DNA of 64,000 bases from Pedobacter panaciterrae (GCF_001636695.1 NZ_LGEL01000024.1:16175-80174); one strand, 5' to 3'; numbered from the stretch's first letter, positions 1 through 8,982 are shown. Translations and numbers: made by a program. The notes: generated by a model not told the origin, from the sequence alone.

Positions 1-7
1 TAACATA

Positions 8-2227
8 ATGAAACCAAATAAACAATGGGTATTCGGCATACTCGGCCTTTCCATGCTCGTTTATACCTGTAAAGTATCACAAAATGCTTTAAAACGAGAT
101 GCTAACGGAAAAATAATTGTTAATACTAACCCCTCTCCTGCTTATTTAACACCGCAGGAGAGTATTAAAACCATTCATCTTCCCAAAGGCTATCACCTGG
201 AACTAGTAGCCAGTGAGCCAATGATCCATGAACCTGTAGCAATTGCATGGGACGGTAACGGCCGCATGTACGTGGCAGAGATGAATACTTATATGCAAGA
301 TGCCGAGGGTACAGGTGAAATGAAACCTGTATGTACCATCAAGAGGCTTGAGGATACCGATGGCGATGGTAAAATGGATAAATCAGTTGTTTTTCTTGAC
401 AAGCTATTATTGCCAAGAATGATCCTTCCGCTTGATGACCGCCTTCTTGTAGCGGAAACTTTTGATAACAGTATTTATAGTTATCGCGACACTAACGGAG
501 ATGGTGTGGCGGATGAAAAGAAAATAGTTTTCAAAAATGAGTCTGAAAACAAAAGTAACCTGGAACATCAGCGAAGCGGTTTAGTATGGAATCTGGATAA
601 TAAAATCTATGTAACTGTAGAGAACGTTCGTTACAAATTTGATAACGGTTTATTAAAACCCGAGTTTCAGCATGAAGGTTCAGGCGGTCAGTGGGGTCTT
701 GCAAATGACAACTACGGCAGACTATATTTCTCTGCAGCAGGTGGCGAAGCTCCGGCAGTAAACTTCCAGCAAAATCCATTTTTTGGATATTTAGACCTTG
801 GCGAGCAGTATAATGAAACGTTTCAGGATGTCTGGCCAATAATTTCTACCCCGGATGTTCAGGGAGGTTTAGGCAGGTTACGCCCGGATAGTACACTAAA
901 TCATTTTACAGCTTGCACGGGCCAATCTGTTTTCAGAGGTAACTCGTTACCTGATGACCTGAAAGGAGATTTATTGATTTGTGAACCTGTAGGCAGATTG
1001 ATCAGAAGAGCCAAGGTTACAAATACCAACAGTAAAATAACCTTACAAAACGCATACAACAAAGAAGAATTCATTGCATCTACAGATATGAACTTCAGAC
1101 CAGTAAACAGTGTAACAGGTCCTGATGGATGCTTATATATTGTAGACATGTACCGCGGAATTATTCAGGAAGGTAACTGGACAAAGAAAGGCACTTACCT
1201 GCGTAATCAGATAGATCAAAAGCAATTTGATAAGAACATTGGACGAGGACGTATATACAGAGTGGTTCACGATGGCATTAAGCGTGATAAGACGGTTCCA
1301 AACCTATTAAATCTTACCAGTGATAAGTTAGTTCCATATCTTACTCATCCTAACGGATGGTGGAGAGACAATGCACAGAAACTCATAGTAGTACGCGGAG
1401 ATAAATCTGTTGTTCCTGCTTTAAAAGAAATGGCATTAAACTCACCAATACAACTGGCTCGTATTCATGCTTTGTGGACGATGAACGGACTGGATGCGCT
1501 GGACAGACCTACCCTATTGTCAGCTTTAAAAGATAAGGATGCCGAAATAAGAAAAACCGCGCTGTGGATTAGTGAGGAGCCTATACGAAAAGGAGATGAA
1601 AATCTTGTAGCTGCGGTTGAGCCGTTAAAAAATGACCCAAGTGCAGATGTTCGTTTACAGCTTGGACTATCTTTAAGATTTAACAATTCTGATAAAGCTC
1701 AGGAAATCATAGCTGACATAATTAAGAACCATCCTGAAGATAAAGTTCTTGCGGAATCTCATAAGAAATATCAAAGACAAATTGAGGCTAAAGCTACAGC
1801 TGAAAGGAATTCAAAATTAATGGCAGCTGCTGATCAGAAATTAATAAATGATGGCGCATTAATCTTTAAACAGCTTTGTGTTACCTGCCATGGTGCAGAA
1901 GGTAAGGGTGTAATTAATGGCGGCAAGGATATGCCAGCTCCCCCATTGGCAGCCAGTAAAGATGTGAATGGTGACCCTGAGAAAATAATCCGCATTTTAC
2001 TTCACGGCTTATCAGGCCCGGTTAATGGTAAAACATATGCTGATGTGATGCCTGCTCTTGGAGCCAATAATGATGAATACATTGCATCAGTAATCAGCTA
2101 TATTCGTAACGATATTGGCAACAAGGCATCTACCGTAAAGGCCGAAGATGTTAAAAAGGTACGCGAACAAACTGCTGGAAGAACCAAAAACTGGACATGG
2201 CAGGAATTGAATACTTTGAAGAAATAA
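8..2227 (+). CDS. Membrane-bound dehydrogenase-type propeller protein with C-terminal cytochrome c domain
   Basis: A 739-residue exported protein. The N-terminus has a hydrophobic stretch ending at Cys21 (VYTC), which could be an atypical lipobox. Residues about 50-390 look like the beta-propeller of the PVC-type/membrane-bound dehydrogenase family (EPVAIAWDGNGRMYVAEM) and include Ca-binding-like DxDGDG loops near residue 118. Residues about 420-590 are helical and HEAT-like. A mono-haem cytochrome c motif CVTCH lies at residues 624-628. Family knowledge suggests periplasmic or surface electron transfer coupled to oxidation of a sugar or similar substrate; the substrate is unknown. The gene stands alone and is followed by a strong terminator. 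The start lies seven bases inside the window, so upstream context is missing. Confidence 0.88.
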   Translation: MKPNKQWVFGILGLSMLVYTCKVSQNALKRDANGKIIVNTNPSPAYLTPQESIKTIHLPKGYHLELVASEPMIHEPVAIAWDGNGRMYVAEMNTYMQDAEGTGEMKPVCTIKRLEDTDGDGKMDKSVVFLDKLLLPRMILPLDDRLLVAETFDNSIYSYRDTNGDGVADEKKIVFKNESENKSNLEHQRSGLVWNLDNKIYVTVENVRYKFDNGLLKPEFQHEGSGGQWGLANDNYGRLYFSAAGGEAPAVNFQQNPFFGYLDLGEQYNETFQDVWPIISTPDVQGGLGRLRPDSTLNHFTACTGQSVFRGNSLPDDLKGDLLICEPVGRLIRRAKVTNTNSKITLQNAYNKEEFIASTDMNFRPVNSVTGPDGCLYIVDMYRGIIQEGNWTKKGTYLRNQIDQKQFDKNIGRGRIYRVVHDGIKRDKTVPNLLNLTSDKLVPYLTHPNGWWRDNAQKLIVVRGDKSVVPALKEMALNSPIQLARIHALWTMNGLDALDRPTLLSALKDKDAEIRKTALWISEEPIRKGDENLVAAVEPLKNDPSADVRLQLGLSLRFNNSDKAQEIIADIIKNHPEDKVLAESHKKYQRQIEAKATAERNSKLMAAADQKLINDGALIFKQLCVTCHGAEGKGVINGGKDMPAPPLAASKDVNGDPEKIIRILLHGLSGPVNGKTYADVMPALGANNDEYIASVISYIRNDIGNKASTVKAEDVKKVREQTAGRTKNWTWQELNTLKK

Positions 2228-2260
2228 GAAGGAATTGATAAAATAAAAAAAGTTTGAATA

Positions 2261-2286
2261 AAAAAGGGCTGATCAGCCCTTTTTTA
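2261..2286 (+). terminator. Rho-independent terminator
   Basis: The perfect palindrome AAAAAGGGCTGATCAGCCCT is followed by a T-run, 33 bases after the stop of the cytochrome gene. The A-tract and T-tract on the two sides make it potentially bidirectional, which fits its place between convergent genes. Confidence 0.85.
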
Positions 2287-2305
2287 TTTTATTCGTTTCC
2301 TATTT

Positions 2306-2463
2306 CCGTCATCTCGACGATAGGAGAGATCTCTTGTTTATGCCAATTCACATCGCAGCAACTTCATGACCAAGAGATCCCTCGATTCCTCGGGATGACG
2401 AACATACAAAGATGACGAACATACGAGGATAATGAACATACGAGGATGACGAACACGATGATG
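2306..2463. repeat. Intergenic hairpin element copy 1 with 17-bp tandem tail
   Basis: The left arm (2306-2336) carries the common core GTCATCTCGACGATAGGAGA ending in GATCTCTTG. The right arm (2371-2400) starts CAAGAGATC but uses the second arm type (CCTCG...CGGGATGACG). The stem is therefore only partly complementary, unlike copies at 17235 and 34457. The outer right tip runs directly into three 17-bp units of the form AACATACGAGGATGACG (2401-2451) and a degenerate fourth. It sits between two convergent genes. Confidence 0.8.
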
Positions 2464-2489
2464 ACAATAACAAACGTATTAATATATCC

Positions 2490-3722
2490 TTAATGCGCCG
2501 CTGCTGTAGCTGGCACAGCCTTAACGTTTTTTTGCCAGAAGAAAAACACAACAAATAGCACAACCAATATTCCAGGAAAAGTTATCATTTTCACCAGGGT
2601 ATCCTGACCTGCAGCAAGTTCAAGGGCTCCCCCTTTTAACCCTAGTGCTACATTTTCTGCTCTCGCTGAATCAATCCAGCTTCCAATAAACGGCTGAAAA
2701 ATAGCTGTTGAGAACATTCCAACGCCTCCAACAATCGACATACCTAAAGCGCCGCTTAGCGGAACACGCTGGGCAACTGCGCCAATCATAACCGGCCAGA
2801 AATAACATACCCCTAAAGCAAATATTACCGTGGCAACATATGCAAGCGGTCCTGTAACCACACTAAACATATAAATACCAATAGCCGCTAAGATCGCTGA
2901 CGCTAATAATACACCTGTTTGGCCTAATGAATGAACAACCGGACCTGCAAAGAACCTGCCTACTGCCATCAATCCGCTTGTAAGGGCAAGGATCAACATC
3001 GGACTAGCACCACTGTTACTCATAATCACGCTCACCCACTGGTTAGGACCAAACTCGGTAATTGCGGTAAGCGCCATACAGATAAACAAGAATATAAATA
3101 CAGGGTTAAGCATCGCTTTAAGATTTTCAGCAATTGAAGTACTTCCATCTTCTCTGGGTTCAACGAATTTCTTTCCATAGAACAGAGCAGCATATATCAC
3201 GGTTGGAACCATGGTTACCCACATCTGAGCCTGCCATCCCATTCCAAAATCTGTCATAAATTTAGAGATCAGCGCTCCAATAAGAATCCCTCCAGGGAAC
3301 CACATATGGAACCGGCTTAACATTTTATTCATTTTTGGACCAGCATATGCATCTGCAATCAAAGGATTACAAGCTGCTTCTGTACATCCATTACCAAATC
3401 CTATAAAAAGTGTAGAAACAAGTAACCCTACATATCCACCAGCATAAATGGTCAGTAAAATTCCAATAGTATGTGCTACAAATGCAGCTTTCATGATGTT
3501 CTTAGGTCCAAAAGTATGGTAAACCAATCCACCAATGATCATAGAAATAGGAAAACCTAAAAAGAACATACTGTTAATAAATCCGAGTTGTTCTGCGGTC
3601 AGGTTAAATTGCTCACCGAGCTGGGGTAAAATACCTGCTCGGATTGAGAAGGTAAAGGCTGTTGTAATGACGGCAAAACAACTTCCATTAAATAAAGCAC
3701 TTTTGTTAATGTTTTCGTTCAT
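2490..3722 (-). CDS. MFS transporter, probably for a sugar
   Basis: A 410-residue polytopic membrane protein with the twelve-segment hydrophobicity of the major facilitator superfamily. The segment FGNGCTEAACNPLIADAY recalls the conserved asparagine-proline helix of the fucose/glucose:H+ symporter (FucP, FHS) branch. It is the last gene of a leftward set with a GH95 fucosidase and an SGNH esterase, 119 bases after the esterase stop. The context suggests uptake of a released monosaccharide, possibly fucose, but the substrate is inference. The C-terminus is an alanine/histidine tail. No gene lies immediately downstream on this strand; a hairpin repeat follows. Confidence 0.8.
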   Translation of the reverse strand: MNENINKSALFNGSCFAVITTAFTFSIRAGILPQLGEQFNLTAEQLGFINSMFFLGFPISMIIGGLVYHTFGPKNIMKAAFVAHTIGILLTIYAGGYVGLLVSTLFIGFGNGCTEAACNPLIADAYAGPKMNKMLSRFHMWFPGGILIGALISKFMTDFGMGWQAQMWVTMVPTVIYAALFYGKKFVEPREDGSTSIAENLKAMLNPVFIFLFICMALTAITEFGPNQWVSVIMSNSGASPMLILALTSGLMAVGRFFAGPVVHSLGQTGVLLASAILAAIGIYMFSVVTGPLAYVATVIFALGVCYFWPVMIGAVAQRVPLSGALGMSIVGGVGMFSTAIFQPFIGSWIDSARAENVALGLKGGALELAAGQDTLVKMITFPGILVVLFVVFFFWQKNVKAVPATAAAH

Positions 3723-3841
3723 AATATTATTGGTTATTTGGTTAGCAAAATCTTCTTAAGGGAAAGATTAAGTGTTTGGGAAATATACAATTTATTTGGT
3801 TTTTTTTAAAATAGTATGTTTTTCATTAAAGATCAATAATG

Positions 3842-4483
3842 CTATTTATTAAACTTGATCATTTTATAGATACGCTCAGCCATAATCCGCGAGCCTTCTG
3901 CATCAGGGTGTATTTTATCTGGCATAAGGTCAGGTTTGTTTACAAGTAAAGCATGCATGTCTAAAATTTCGACCTTATTCTCCCGCGCTACATTCTTTAT
4001 TTTTGGTATAATCTGTTTTACAATTACTGGATCCCAAATACCTGTTGTATCTGTTACAAAAGAAACTACAGGCAGTAACAATATAATGCGCGGGTGCGAT
4101 GGTAAGTCTTTAAAAGATTTAATCATGGCATGATAATCCTGCTCATATTCATTTAATCGGGACCTGTTGATTAGTTTACTGTCATTTCCGCCAAGATCAA
4201 TAACAACTATATCAGGATTACTGGCTAAAGCTTTCTGATACTCATTGGTCTTGTAATATGGAGAATCTCCATTGCGCAAAAGTGTTGTTCCGCTTACCCC
4301 ATAGTTTTCTACTGCATAACCATCTCCCAAATACTTTTGTAGATGGGCCGGAAAAGAGTTCTGCTCCCTGTTATTTACTGTTGCTCCATAAGTAATACTT
4401 GCTCCAATGCAGGCTACTTTAGTAACTGCATTGGAGTTAGTATAAAAGCAAAGTGCCAGCAATAGACCAAATAGCTTTTTCAT
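3842..4483 (-). CDS. SGNH/GDSL-family esterase, exported
   Basis: A 213-residue hydrolase beginning MKKLFGLLLALC. This ATG is preferred to a start 51 bases upstream, because the longer version would overlap the GH95 stop and lack a clean signal peptide. Residues 1-19 are a signal peptide. The SGNH blocks are visible: nucleophile Ser29 in CIGASITYG (a GAS variant of GDS), Gly in NYGVSG, Asn in GGND, and Asp/His in DKIHPD. Family members remove acyl groups from carbohydrates or lipids. Its place seven bases after the fucosidase suggests deacetylation of a fucosylated glycan, which is inference. Confidence 0.85.
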   Translation of the reverse strand: MKKLFGLLLALCFYTNSNAVTKVACIGASITYGATVNNREQNSFPAHLQKYLGDGYAVENYGVSGTTLLRNGDSPYYKTNEYQKALASNPDIVVIDLGGNDSKLINRSRLNEYEQDYHAMIKSFKDLPSHPRIILLLPVVSFVTDTTGIWDPVIVKQIIPKIKNVARENKVEILDMHALLVNKPDLMPDKIHPDAEGSRIMAERIYKMIKFNK

Positions 4484-4490
4484 TTTCAAA

Positions 4491-6965
4491 TTACTCGCTG
4501 ATGAAAGTGTATGTTTTACCAGCAGCCGTATCAAAATCGTATAGAATCGTTTCGTTAATAGACGGCTTATTCAGATTAGCTTTAGCAGATATTAATGGAG
4601 TAGCTATTTTATCAATTTGATAAAACTGATTTGGGTTATCTCCATTAGCCTGTTTAAGGGAATTTCCTTTTATCGCATTAGGAACACGGAGGCGACAATT
4701 GCCTCCAAGCTTTGATTTAATAGTAACCTTGCTCAATTTTCCATTTTTCCATGTAATGTTCTCTATTTCAAAACCTCCCGGAGCTCTTAAACCACTAATA
4801 CTTCCATCCTTCCATTCATCGGGCATTGCCGGAAGCAATTGGATAGAACCATCATGGGCCTGCAATAACATTTCGGTGATACCGGCAGTACATCCAAAAT
4901 TACCATCAATCTGGAAAGGGGGATGTGCATCAAAAAGATTAGGATAAGTTCCACCACCACTGTTTTCGCCTCCTTTATTTAATCCTGTAGGGGTAAGCTG
5001 GTTTCTGATCAGTTTATAAGCATGATTACCATCTTGCAATCTTGCCCATAGGTTTACTTTCCATCCCATAGACCATCCGGTAGAAACATCTCCCCTTTGA
5101 ATTAAGGAAGTATGTGCAGCATCAAACAGTTCAGGAGTACGTAAAGGAGAGATCTGATTTGCAGGATATAAACCAAAGAGGTGAGAAACGTGTCTGTGCT
5201 TGTCATTTGGATCATCCAGATCCTGCATCCATTCCTGTAATTGTCCGTACTGACCTACTTGCATTGGTGCAAGTCTTTTACGCATAGCTTTAATTTTCAC
5301 CACAAGATCTTTATCTGTATTTAGTGCCTCAGCAGCTCTTATTGTGTTTGAGAACAGATCAAACACAATCTGATTATCCATTGTAGCACCAGCAGCTATA
5401 GACTTGCCTTTGTGTGCCTTTGGTGCATTCTCCGGCGACATAGATGGTGATACCACCATCCACTTATGAACCGGTTCTTCTATAAGAAAATCCAAATAGA
5501 ATTCCGCAGCTCCTTTTAATGCAGGATATACTGTAGCAAGATATTTTTTATCGCCATTATAAAGATACTTTTCCCAAACATGGCGACTTAACCATGCCCC
5601 GCCCATAGGCCACATTGCTGAAAAAATACCATCAACAGGGCCGGTAATTCTCCAAAGATCTGTATTGTGGTGTGTTACCCAACCGCCCGAACCATACATT
5701 ACCCTGGCAGTTTCTCTTCCTGTATGAGAAAGGTCTTTTACCATTTCAATAAGCGGATTATGCATTTCGGTCAGATTAGTTCCCTCAGCTGGCCAGTAAT
5801 TCATTTCGGTATTGATGTTGATGGTATATTTACTTCCCCATGGCGGATCCATTTTATTGTTCCAAATCCCTTGCAGATTTGCAGGTTGTCCACCCGGCTG
5901 AGATGATGAAATCAACAAATAACGACCAAACTGATAATAAATGGCCGCCAATTGAGGATCATTGCCATTTGCAAAATCCCTTAACCTAACATCTGTAGGA
6001 TTCTTAATAGAATCTGTTTTACCAAGATCTATTTTTACACGGTTAAAATATTTTTGATAAGCAGCAACATGATCCTTTAACAGTTGAGGATAGTTTTTCT
6101 TTAAAACTGCAGTCAAATATGTTTCCGAACGCTTATGTTCATCAGCACTGATATCGTTATAATTAACAAAATTCGTTGCTATTGAAACATATATAGTAAC
6201 ACTGTTTGCTCCCTTTACATCAATATGCTCATCAGAAGCTGAAAGTTGTCCGCCTTCGTTTTTAACCTTTGCGATAGCATTAAATTTAACTTTACCAGGA
6301 ACATTTTCCCTATCGCTGCTTATTCCTGATAAGTGTATTTCATTTGTGTTCTTAGTTTGAACAGCACCTTTATGTTCGCTAGCCATCGATGCACTAAATG
6401 TTATACTATTTGGCTTGCTTGCGGTTAATCTGACCACTATTGCCTGATCCGGTATTGAAGAAAAAACGGTGCGTGTATAAGTAACCCCGTTAACGGTATA
6501 AGTGCTTTTAACTGTAGCATCAGCAAGGTTAAGCTCACGGTAATAGTTCGAAAAATTTTCATGCCCAGGAAAGTTCAGATTTAGATCGCCAACCGGCTGA
6601 TATTTCATTCCGTTGTTCTTTTTAGACTGAATTGTCTTTTCAGCAAGTGCATTTGCTTCTACGTATTTATCTTCAAAAAGCAACTTCCTAACTTCCGGTA
6701 AAGCAGCCAAAGCATCTGGATTGTCATTCCTGTTTGGGCTTCCACTCCATACAGTTGACTCATTTAAGCTGATCTTTTCATGTACTGTGTTTCCATAAAT
6801 CATGGCGGCCAGTCTTCCATTCCCTATAGGAAGGGCGGCTTCCCAAACAGATCCTGCCGGAGATTTATACCATAACTTCAAATCCTTTTCCTGCGAAAAT
6901 ACGGATGTGGAGATGCCCATAAATAAAGCATAAACCACAATAATTGTTTTTACGTTCGTAAACAT
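4491..6965 (-). CDS. Glycoside hydrolase family 95 (alpha-L-fucosidase type)
   Basis: An 824-residue secreted enzyme with a signal peptide ending near Ser24-Gln25. The order is a GH95 N-terminal beta domain (about 28-260), an (alpha/alpha)6 catalytic barrel and a C-terminal beta domain. The catalytic set known from Bifidobacterium AfcA can be placed: Asn383 and Asn385 in TININTEMNYW, the general acid Glu512 in SPSMSPEN, and Asp687 in FQIDGNFG. All are intact, so it should be active. The family releases alpha-1,2-linked fucose or, in some members, L-galactose. It is first in a leftward set with an esterase and an MFS transporter. No SusCD pair is adjacent. Confidence 0.92.
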   Translation of the reverse strand: MFTNVKTIIVVYALFMGISTSVFSQEKDLKLWYKSPAGSVWEAALPIGNGRLAAMIYGNTVHEKISLNESTVWSGSPNRNDNPDALAALPEVRKLLFEDKYVEANALAEKTIQSKKNNGMKYQPVGDLNLNFPGHENFSNYYRELNLADATVKSTYTVNGVTYTRTVFSSIPDQAIVVRLTASKPNSITFSASMASEHKGAVQTKNTNEIHLSGISSDRENVPGKVKFNAIAKVKNEGGQLSASDEHIDVKGANSVTIYVSIATNFVNYNDISADEHKRSETYLTAVLKKNYPQLLKDHVAAYQKYFNRVKIDLGKTDSIKNPTDVRLRDFANGNDPQLAAIYYQFGRYLLISSSQPGGQPANLQGIWNNKMDPPWGSKYTININTEMNYWPAEGTNLTEMHNPLIEMVKDLSHTGRETARVMYGSGGWVTHHNTDLWRITGPVDGIFSAMWPMGGAWLSRHVWEKYLYNGDKKYLATVYPALKGAAEFYLDFLIEEPVHKWMVVSPSMSPENAPKAHKGKSIAAGATMDNQIVFDLFSNTIRAAEALNTDKDLVVKIKAMRKRLAPMQVGQYGQLQEWMQDLDDPNDKHRHVSHLFGLYPANQISPLRTPELFDAAHTSLIQRGDVSTGWSMGWKVNLWARLQDGNHAYKLIRNQLTPTGLNKGGENSGGGTYPNLFDAHPPFQIDGNFGCTAGITEMLLQAHDGSIQLLPAMPDEWKDGSISGLRAPGGFEIENITWKNGKLSKVTIKSKLGGNCRLRVPNAIKGNSLKQANGDNPNQFYQIDKIATPLISAKANLNKPSINETILYDFDTAAGKTYTFISE

Positions 6966-6968
6966 TGG

Positions 6969-6994
6969 TGTGTAATATTTGGTTTGTGTGTAAT
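6969..6994. promoter_or_regulatory. Direct repeat TGTGTAAT upstream of the fucosidase
   Basis: Two copies of TGTGTAAT (6969-6976 and 6987-6994) have start points 18 bases apart, immediately upstream of the fucosidase ATG. Such phased direct repeats can be regulator half-sites, but no binding protein is identified and the repeat may be chance in A+T-rich DNA. Confidence 0.3.
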
Positions 6995-7019
6995 CGTTTC
7001 CCTAATTAAGACATAAGCA

Positions 7020-7344
7020 TTAAAAAAAAATTAATATATGATTAATTCCATTATGCTTTGCATTATTAATTGAATTTTCATGTTCAAACACATAATTATT
7101 ACACGCTGTTTCTTTGGTTATGCTACGAACTATTCTAAATAACATATGGTAATGATAGCCATTTTTGTCACCGTGGTAATGATCTAAACAGGCTGTTTTA
7201 ATCAGGTTAATCATTCCAAAGCCGATGGTTTCTAGGTATTCCTCACAAAAGAAACTGACAATACTATATTGTAGATTTTCAATATCCTTTTCTTTTAAAA
7301 TAGCGATAGCCAATTTTTTCTTCGGGTGTAGATTCTGTTTTCAT
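7020..7344 (-). pseudogene. Small unknown gene, probably frameshifted at an A6 run
   Basis: An open frame of 97 codons (7313-7020) begins only at a TTG and contains DHYHGDKNGYHYH. Just upstream an ATG at 7344 opens a convincing start (MKTESTPEEK) in a different frame, and this frame soon stops. The two frames meet in the run GAAGAAAAAATTGG. Removing one A gives a continuous product of about 107 residues (MKTESTPEEKLAIAILKEKD...). This is either a decayed gene, a sequencing error in a homopolymer, or a gene using the internal start. No family is recognised. Confidence 0.4.
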
Positions 7345-7512
7345 ATTTAGGATTTTAGTTGATTTAATCCAAAGAACCAGAATCAAAAAGGGCTATATTA
7401 ATCTTTCAAGGCATTCTTAGATGATTTGTGACATATTTTAGCACGTAAATTATTCAATTGACCATAAGTCAAGGTGTAAGTATAAAACGGAAATTATACG
7501 TATATTTTTGCT

Positions 7513-7761
7513 ATGAAAGCAAAATTGAATTTAACTATTGATGAGACATTATTGTCTCGTATCAAGACTTATTCCGAAAGTAATAAAGTTAGTATTTCAG
7601 AGCTTGTTGAGCAATATTTTAGGAGTATTTCAAAACCTAAAAGGCACGAGAATATCATTGATATGGTAGAAAAATTAAAGCCGGCTAAATTGAATGTTAA
7701 TGCGGATTTAAAAGCAGGATTTCAGGAAGAACAAGCGGGTAAATATGATTTTAGTGCATAG
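7513..7761 (+). CDS. DUF6364-like ribbon-helix-helix antitoxin, apparently orphan
   Basis: An 82-residue protein with an N-terminal segment typical of ribbon-helix-helix/DUF6364 antitoxins (MKAKLNLTIDETLLSRIKTY), a helical middle and a short C-terminal tail of the type that wraps a PIN toxin. Family members normally precede a PIN-domain RNase; here the next 300 bases hold no such gene, only a small opposite-strand ORF. A TATTTTTG -7-like box (7503-7510) ends two bases before the ATG, so a leaderless transcript is possible. The function as a DNA-binding autoregulator is inferred. Confidence 0.7.
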   Translation: MKAKLNLTIDETLLSRIKTYSESNKVSISELVEQYFRSISKPKRHENIIDMVEKLKPAKLNVNADLKAGFQEEQAGKYDFSA

Positions 7762-7780
7762 ATTACAGCAAATTGAGCTT

Positions 7781-7927
7781 TTAAGACGGCCAAATAATTC
7801 CTGCTCTTTTTTTGGTTAGCGGGCGATCTATTTCAGTGGTGTCTGTCTTGTAATTAAGATCCAAAGCTTTAAAAACAGCCATCACAACCTTTTCTGATTT
7901 TTTGTTGTCAATATTTACAGTTATCAT
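7781..7927 (-). CDS. 48-residue antitoxin-like small protein
   Basis: A short ORF beginning ATG ATA ACT GTA AAT ATT GAC and ending ...GGA ATT ATT TGG CCG TCT TAA. The product starts MITVNIDNKKSEKVVMAVFK and continues with KALDLNYKTD. A beta strand followed by a helix recalls tiny Bacteroidota antitoxin-like proteins, but no family is assigned with confidence. It converges on the DUF6364-like gene with 19 bases between the two stop codons. A decayed relative of its start region lies at 9887-9925, which supports it having been a real gene that was duplicated. Confidence 0.45.
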   Translation of the reverse strand: MITVNIDNKKSEKVVMAVFKALDLNYKTDTTEIDRPLTKKRAGIIWPS

Positions 7928-7965
7928 AGTAGAGATATGAGATTTACCCTATCAAAGAACAAATT

Positions 7966-8073
7966 CAGATTAGTTATCAGTAAGGTAATTGTTTTGCAGC
8001 CCTTCTTAATGTTGGCACGTCATAAGGCTCTGTTTCAATGCACTATATATTCAGGAAAATATTGTTATTTTTG
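7966..8073 (+). promoter_or_regulatory. Duplicated promoter block, copy 1 (without hairpin element)
   Basis: The block runs from CAGATTA through TAATTGTTTTGCAG, TTTCAATGCACTATATATTC and a -7-like box TATTTTTG (8066-8073), 19 bases before the XRE start. Closely similar blocks occur at 10271-10360 before an antitoxin-like gene and, more diverged, at 8983-9050. The conserved bases and the shared -7 box suggest a common promoter or operator for the small genes of this patch. Confidence 0.6.
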
Positions 8074-8092
8074 ATTTCAAATTAGCTTCCAT

Positions 8093-8515
8093 ATGAGTAT
8101 TACAACTGATCGTCCAAATAAAGTGCATGAAGGCAGAAATGTAAAACGTTTCCGTGAAATGATGGGGATAAAGCAAGAAGGGCTTGCTGCTTCATTAGGC
8201 GAAGAATGGAGCCAGAAAAAAGTTTCTGTTTTAGAGTCGAAGGAAAAAATTGAAGATGTGCTTTTGGCTGAAATTGCTAGTATTTTGAATGTGCCGGAAG
8301 AAGCGATCAGGAATTTTAGCGAGGAAGTAGCTGTGAATATAATTTCGAATACATTTACTGATTTTAAAGATAATGCTTCAGGTGTAAATTATAATTGCGA
8401 CTTAAATTTCAACCCGTTAGATAAATTAATGGAAACTGTAGAAGAACTGAAAAAGCTTCATGCAGAAAAAGAAGCATTATACGAGCGATTGTTAAAAGCA
8501 CAGGAGCAAAAGTAG
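8093..8515 (+). CDS. XRE-family helix-turn-helix regulator
   Basis: A 140-residue protein. Residues about 14-75 form a Cro/C1-type helix-turn-helix (NVKRFREMMGIKQEGLAASL, then WSQKKVSVLES). Residues about 108-138 are strongly coiled-coil (ELKKLHAEKEALYERLLKAQ), presumably for dimerisation. Many Bacteroidota genomes carry small regulators of this shape in multiple copies. The target is unknown; the conserved promoter block directly upstream, shared with another small gene at 10387, is a reasonable candidate for autoregulation. A 657-base gene-poor stretch follows. Confidence 0.8.
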   Translation: MSITTDRPNKVHEGRNVKRFREMMGIKQEGLAASLGEEWSQKKVSVLESKEKIEDVLLAEIASILNVPEEAIRNFSEEVAVNIISNTFTDFKDNASGVNYNCDLNFNPLDKLMETVEELKKLHAEKEALYERLLKAQEQK

Positions 8516-8696
8516 TTATTAAATCCTTGTTGCCTTTGAAGATCTTTTTCCATTTTTTTATGAATTAGATCTACGAATTGAAGGTTATTTAAAAGTCTAG
8601 TTAGTCTTACAGGGTATTTTTTAGACACATTGAGGCATCTTATAGTCGGTAAATTATTCGATTGGTATTTTTGGTATTTAAAGCTACGTCATGTTG
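8516..8696. other. Gene-free spacer after the XRE gene
   Basis: A+T-rich DNA with no supported gene, no obvious terminator and no recognisable RNA. It leads into the hairpin element that begins near 8697. Short open frames further on (about 8660-8980) are read through repeat DNA and are not believed. Confidence 0.5.
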
Positions 8697-8982
8697 CCCC
8701 AGTCTGTTATCCTGCCCAATCCGTCATTTCGAGCCATTTCCGTCATATCGCCCCAGTCCGTCATCCCGAACGTATGTGAGGGATCTCTTGTACTATGTCC
8801 AAGCTGGAAGCGTCCAGCGGGAGCTCAATGAGACCAAAGAACAATAACAACTCCGAGTTAACACTTGTGAACCTGCATAAACAAGAGATCTCTCTTGTCG
8901 TCGAGATGACGTGAGAAGTCGAGATGATGGGGATTCGAGATGATGACGGGGGATTTCGGGAGAACAAGAGCTGCAGGACACT
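8697..8982. repeat. Intergenic hairpin element copy 2 (long form)
   Basis: The left flank contains 18-19-bp units starting CCGTCAT (8721-8739, 8740-8757, and the arm itself from 8758). The left arm is 8758-8790 (CCGTCATCCCGAACGTATGT...GGATCTCTTG) and the right arm is 8882-8911 (CAAGAGATCTCTCTTGTCGT...GATGACG). An inner hairpin CTGGAagcgTCCAG sits in the loop region. The right flank has degenerate TCGAGATGA units. From 8714 onward it is nearly the same as 9992-10263, a direct repeat of about 270-320 bp. Confidence 0.8.

Noticed and set aside
2348-2563. Short minus-strand frame at the end of the MFS gene
   Set aside because: It runs through repeat copy 1 and overlaps the MFS gene; the predicted peptide is Ser/Cys-rich and implausible.
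8660-8981. Open frames of 60-70 codons on both strands in the hairpin element
   Set aside because: They are low-complexity Ser/Arg/Pro-rich readings of repeat DNA and are not conserved in frame between copies 2 and 3.
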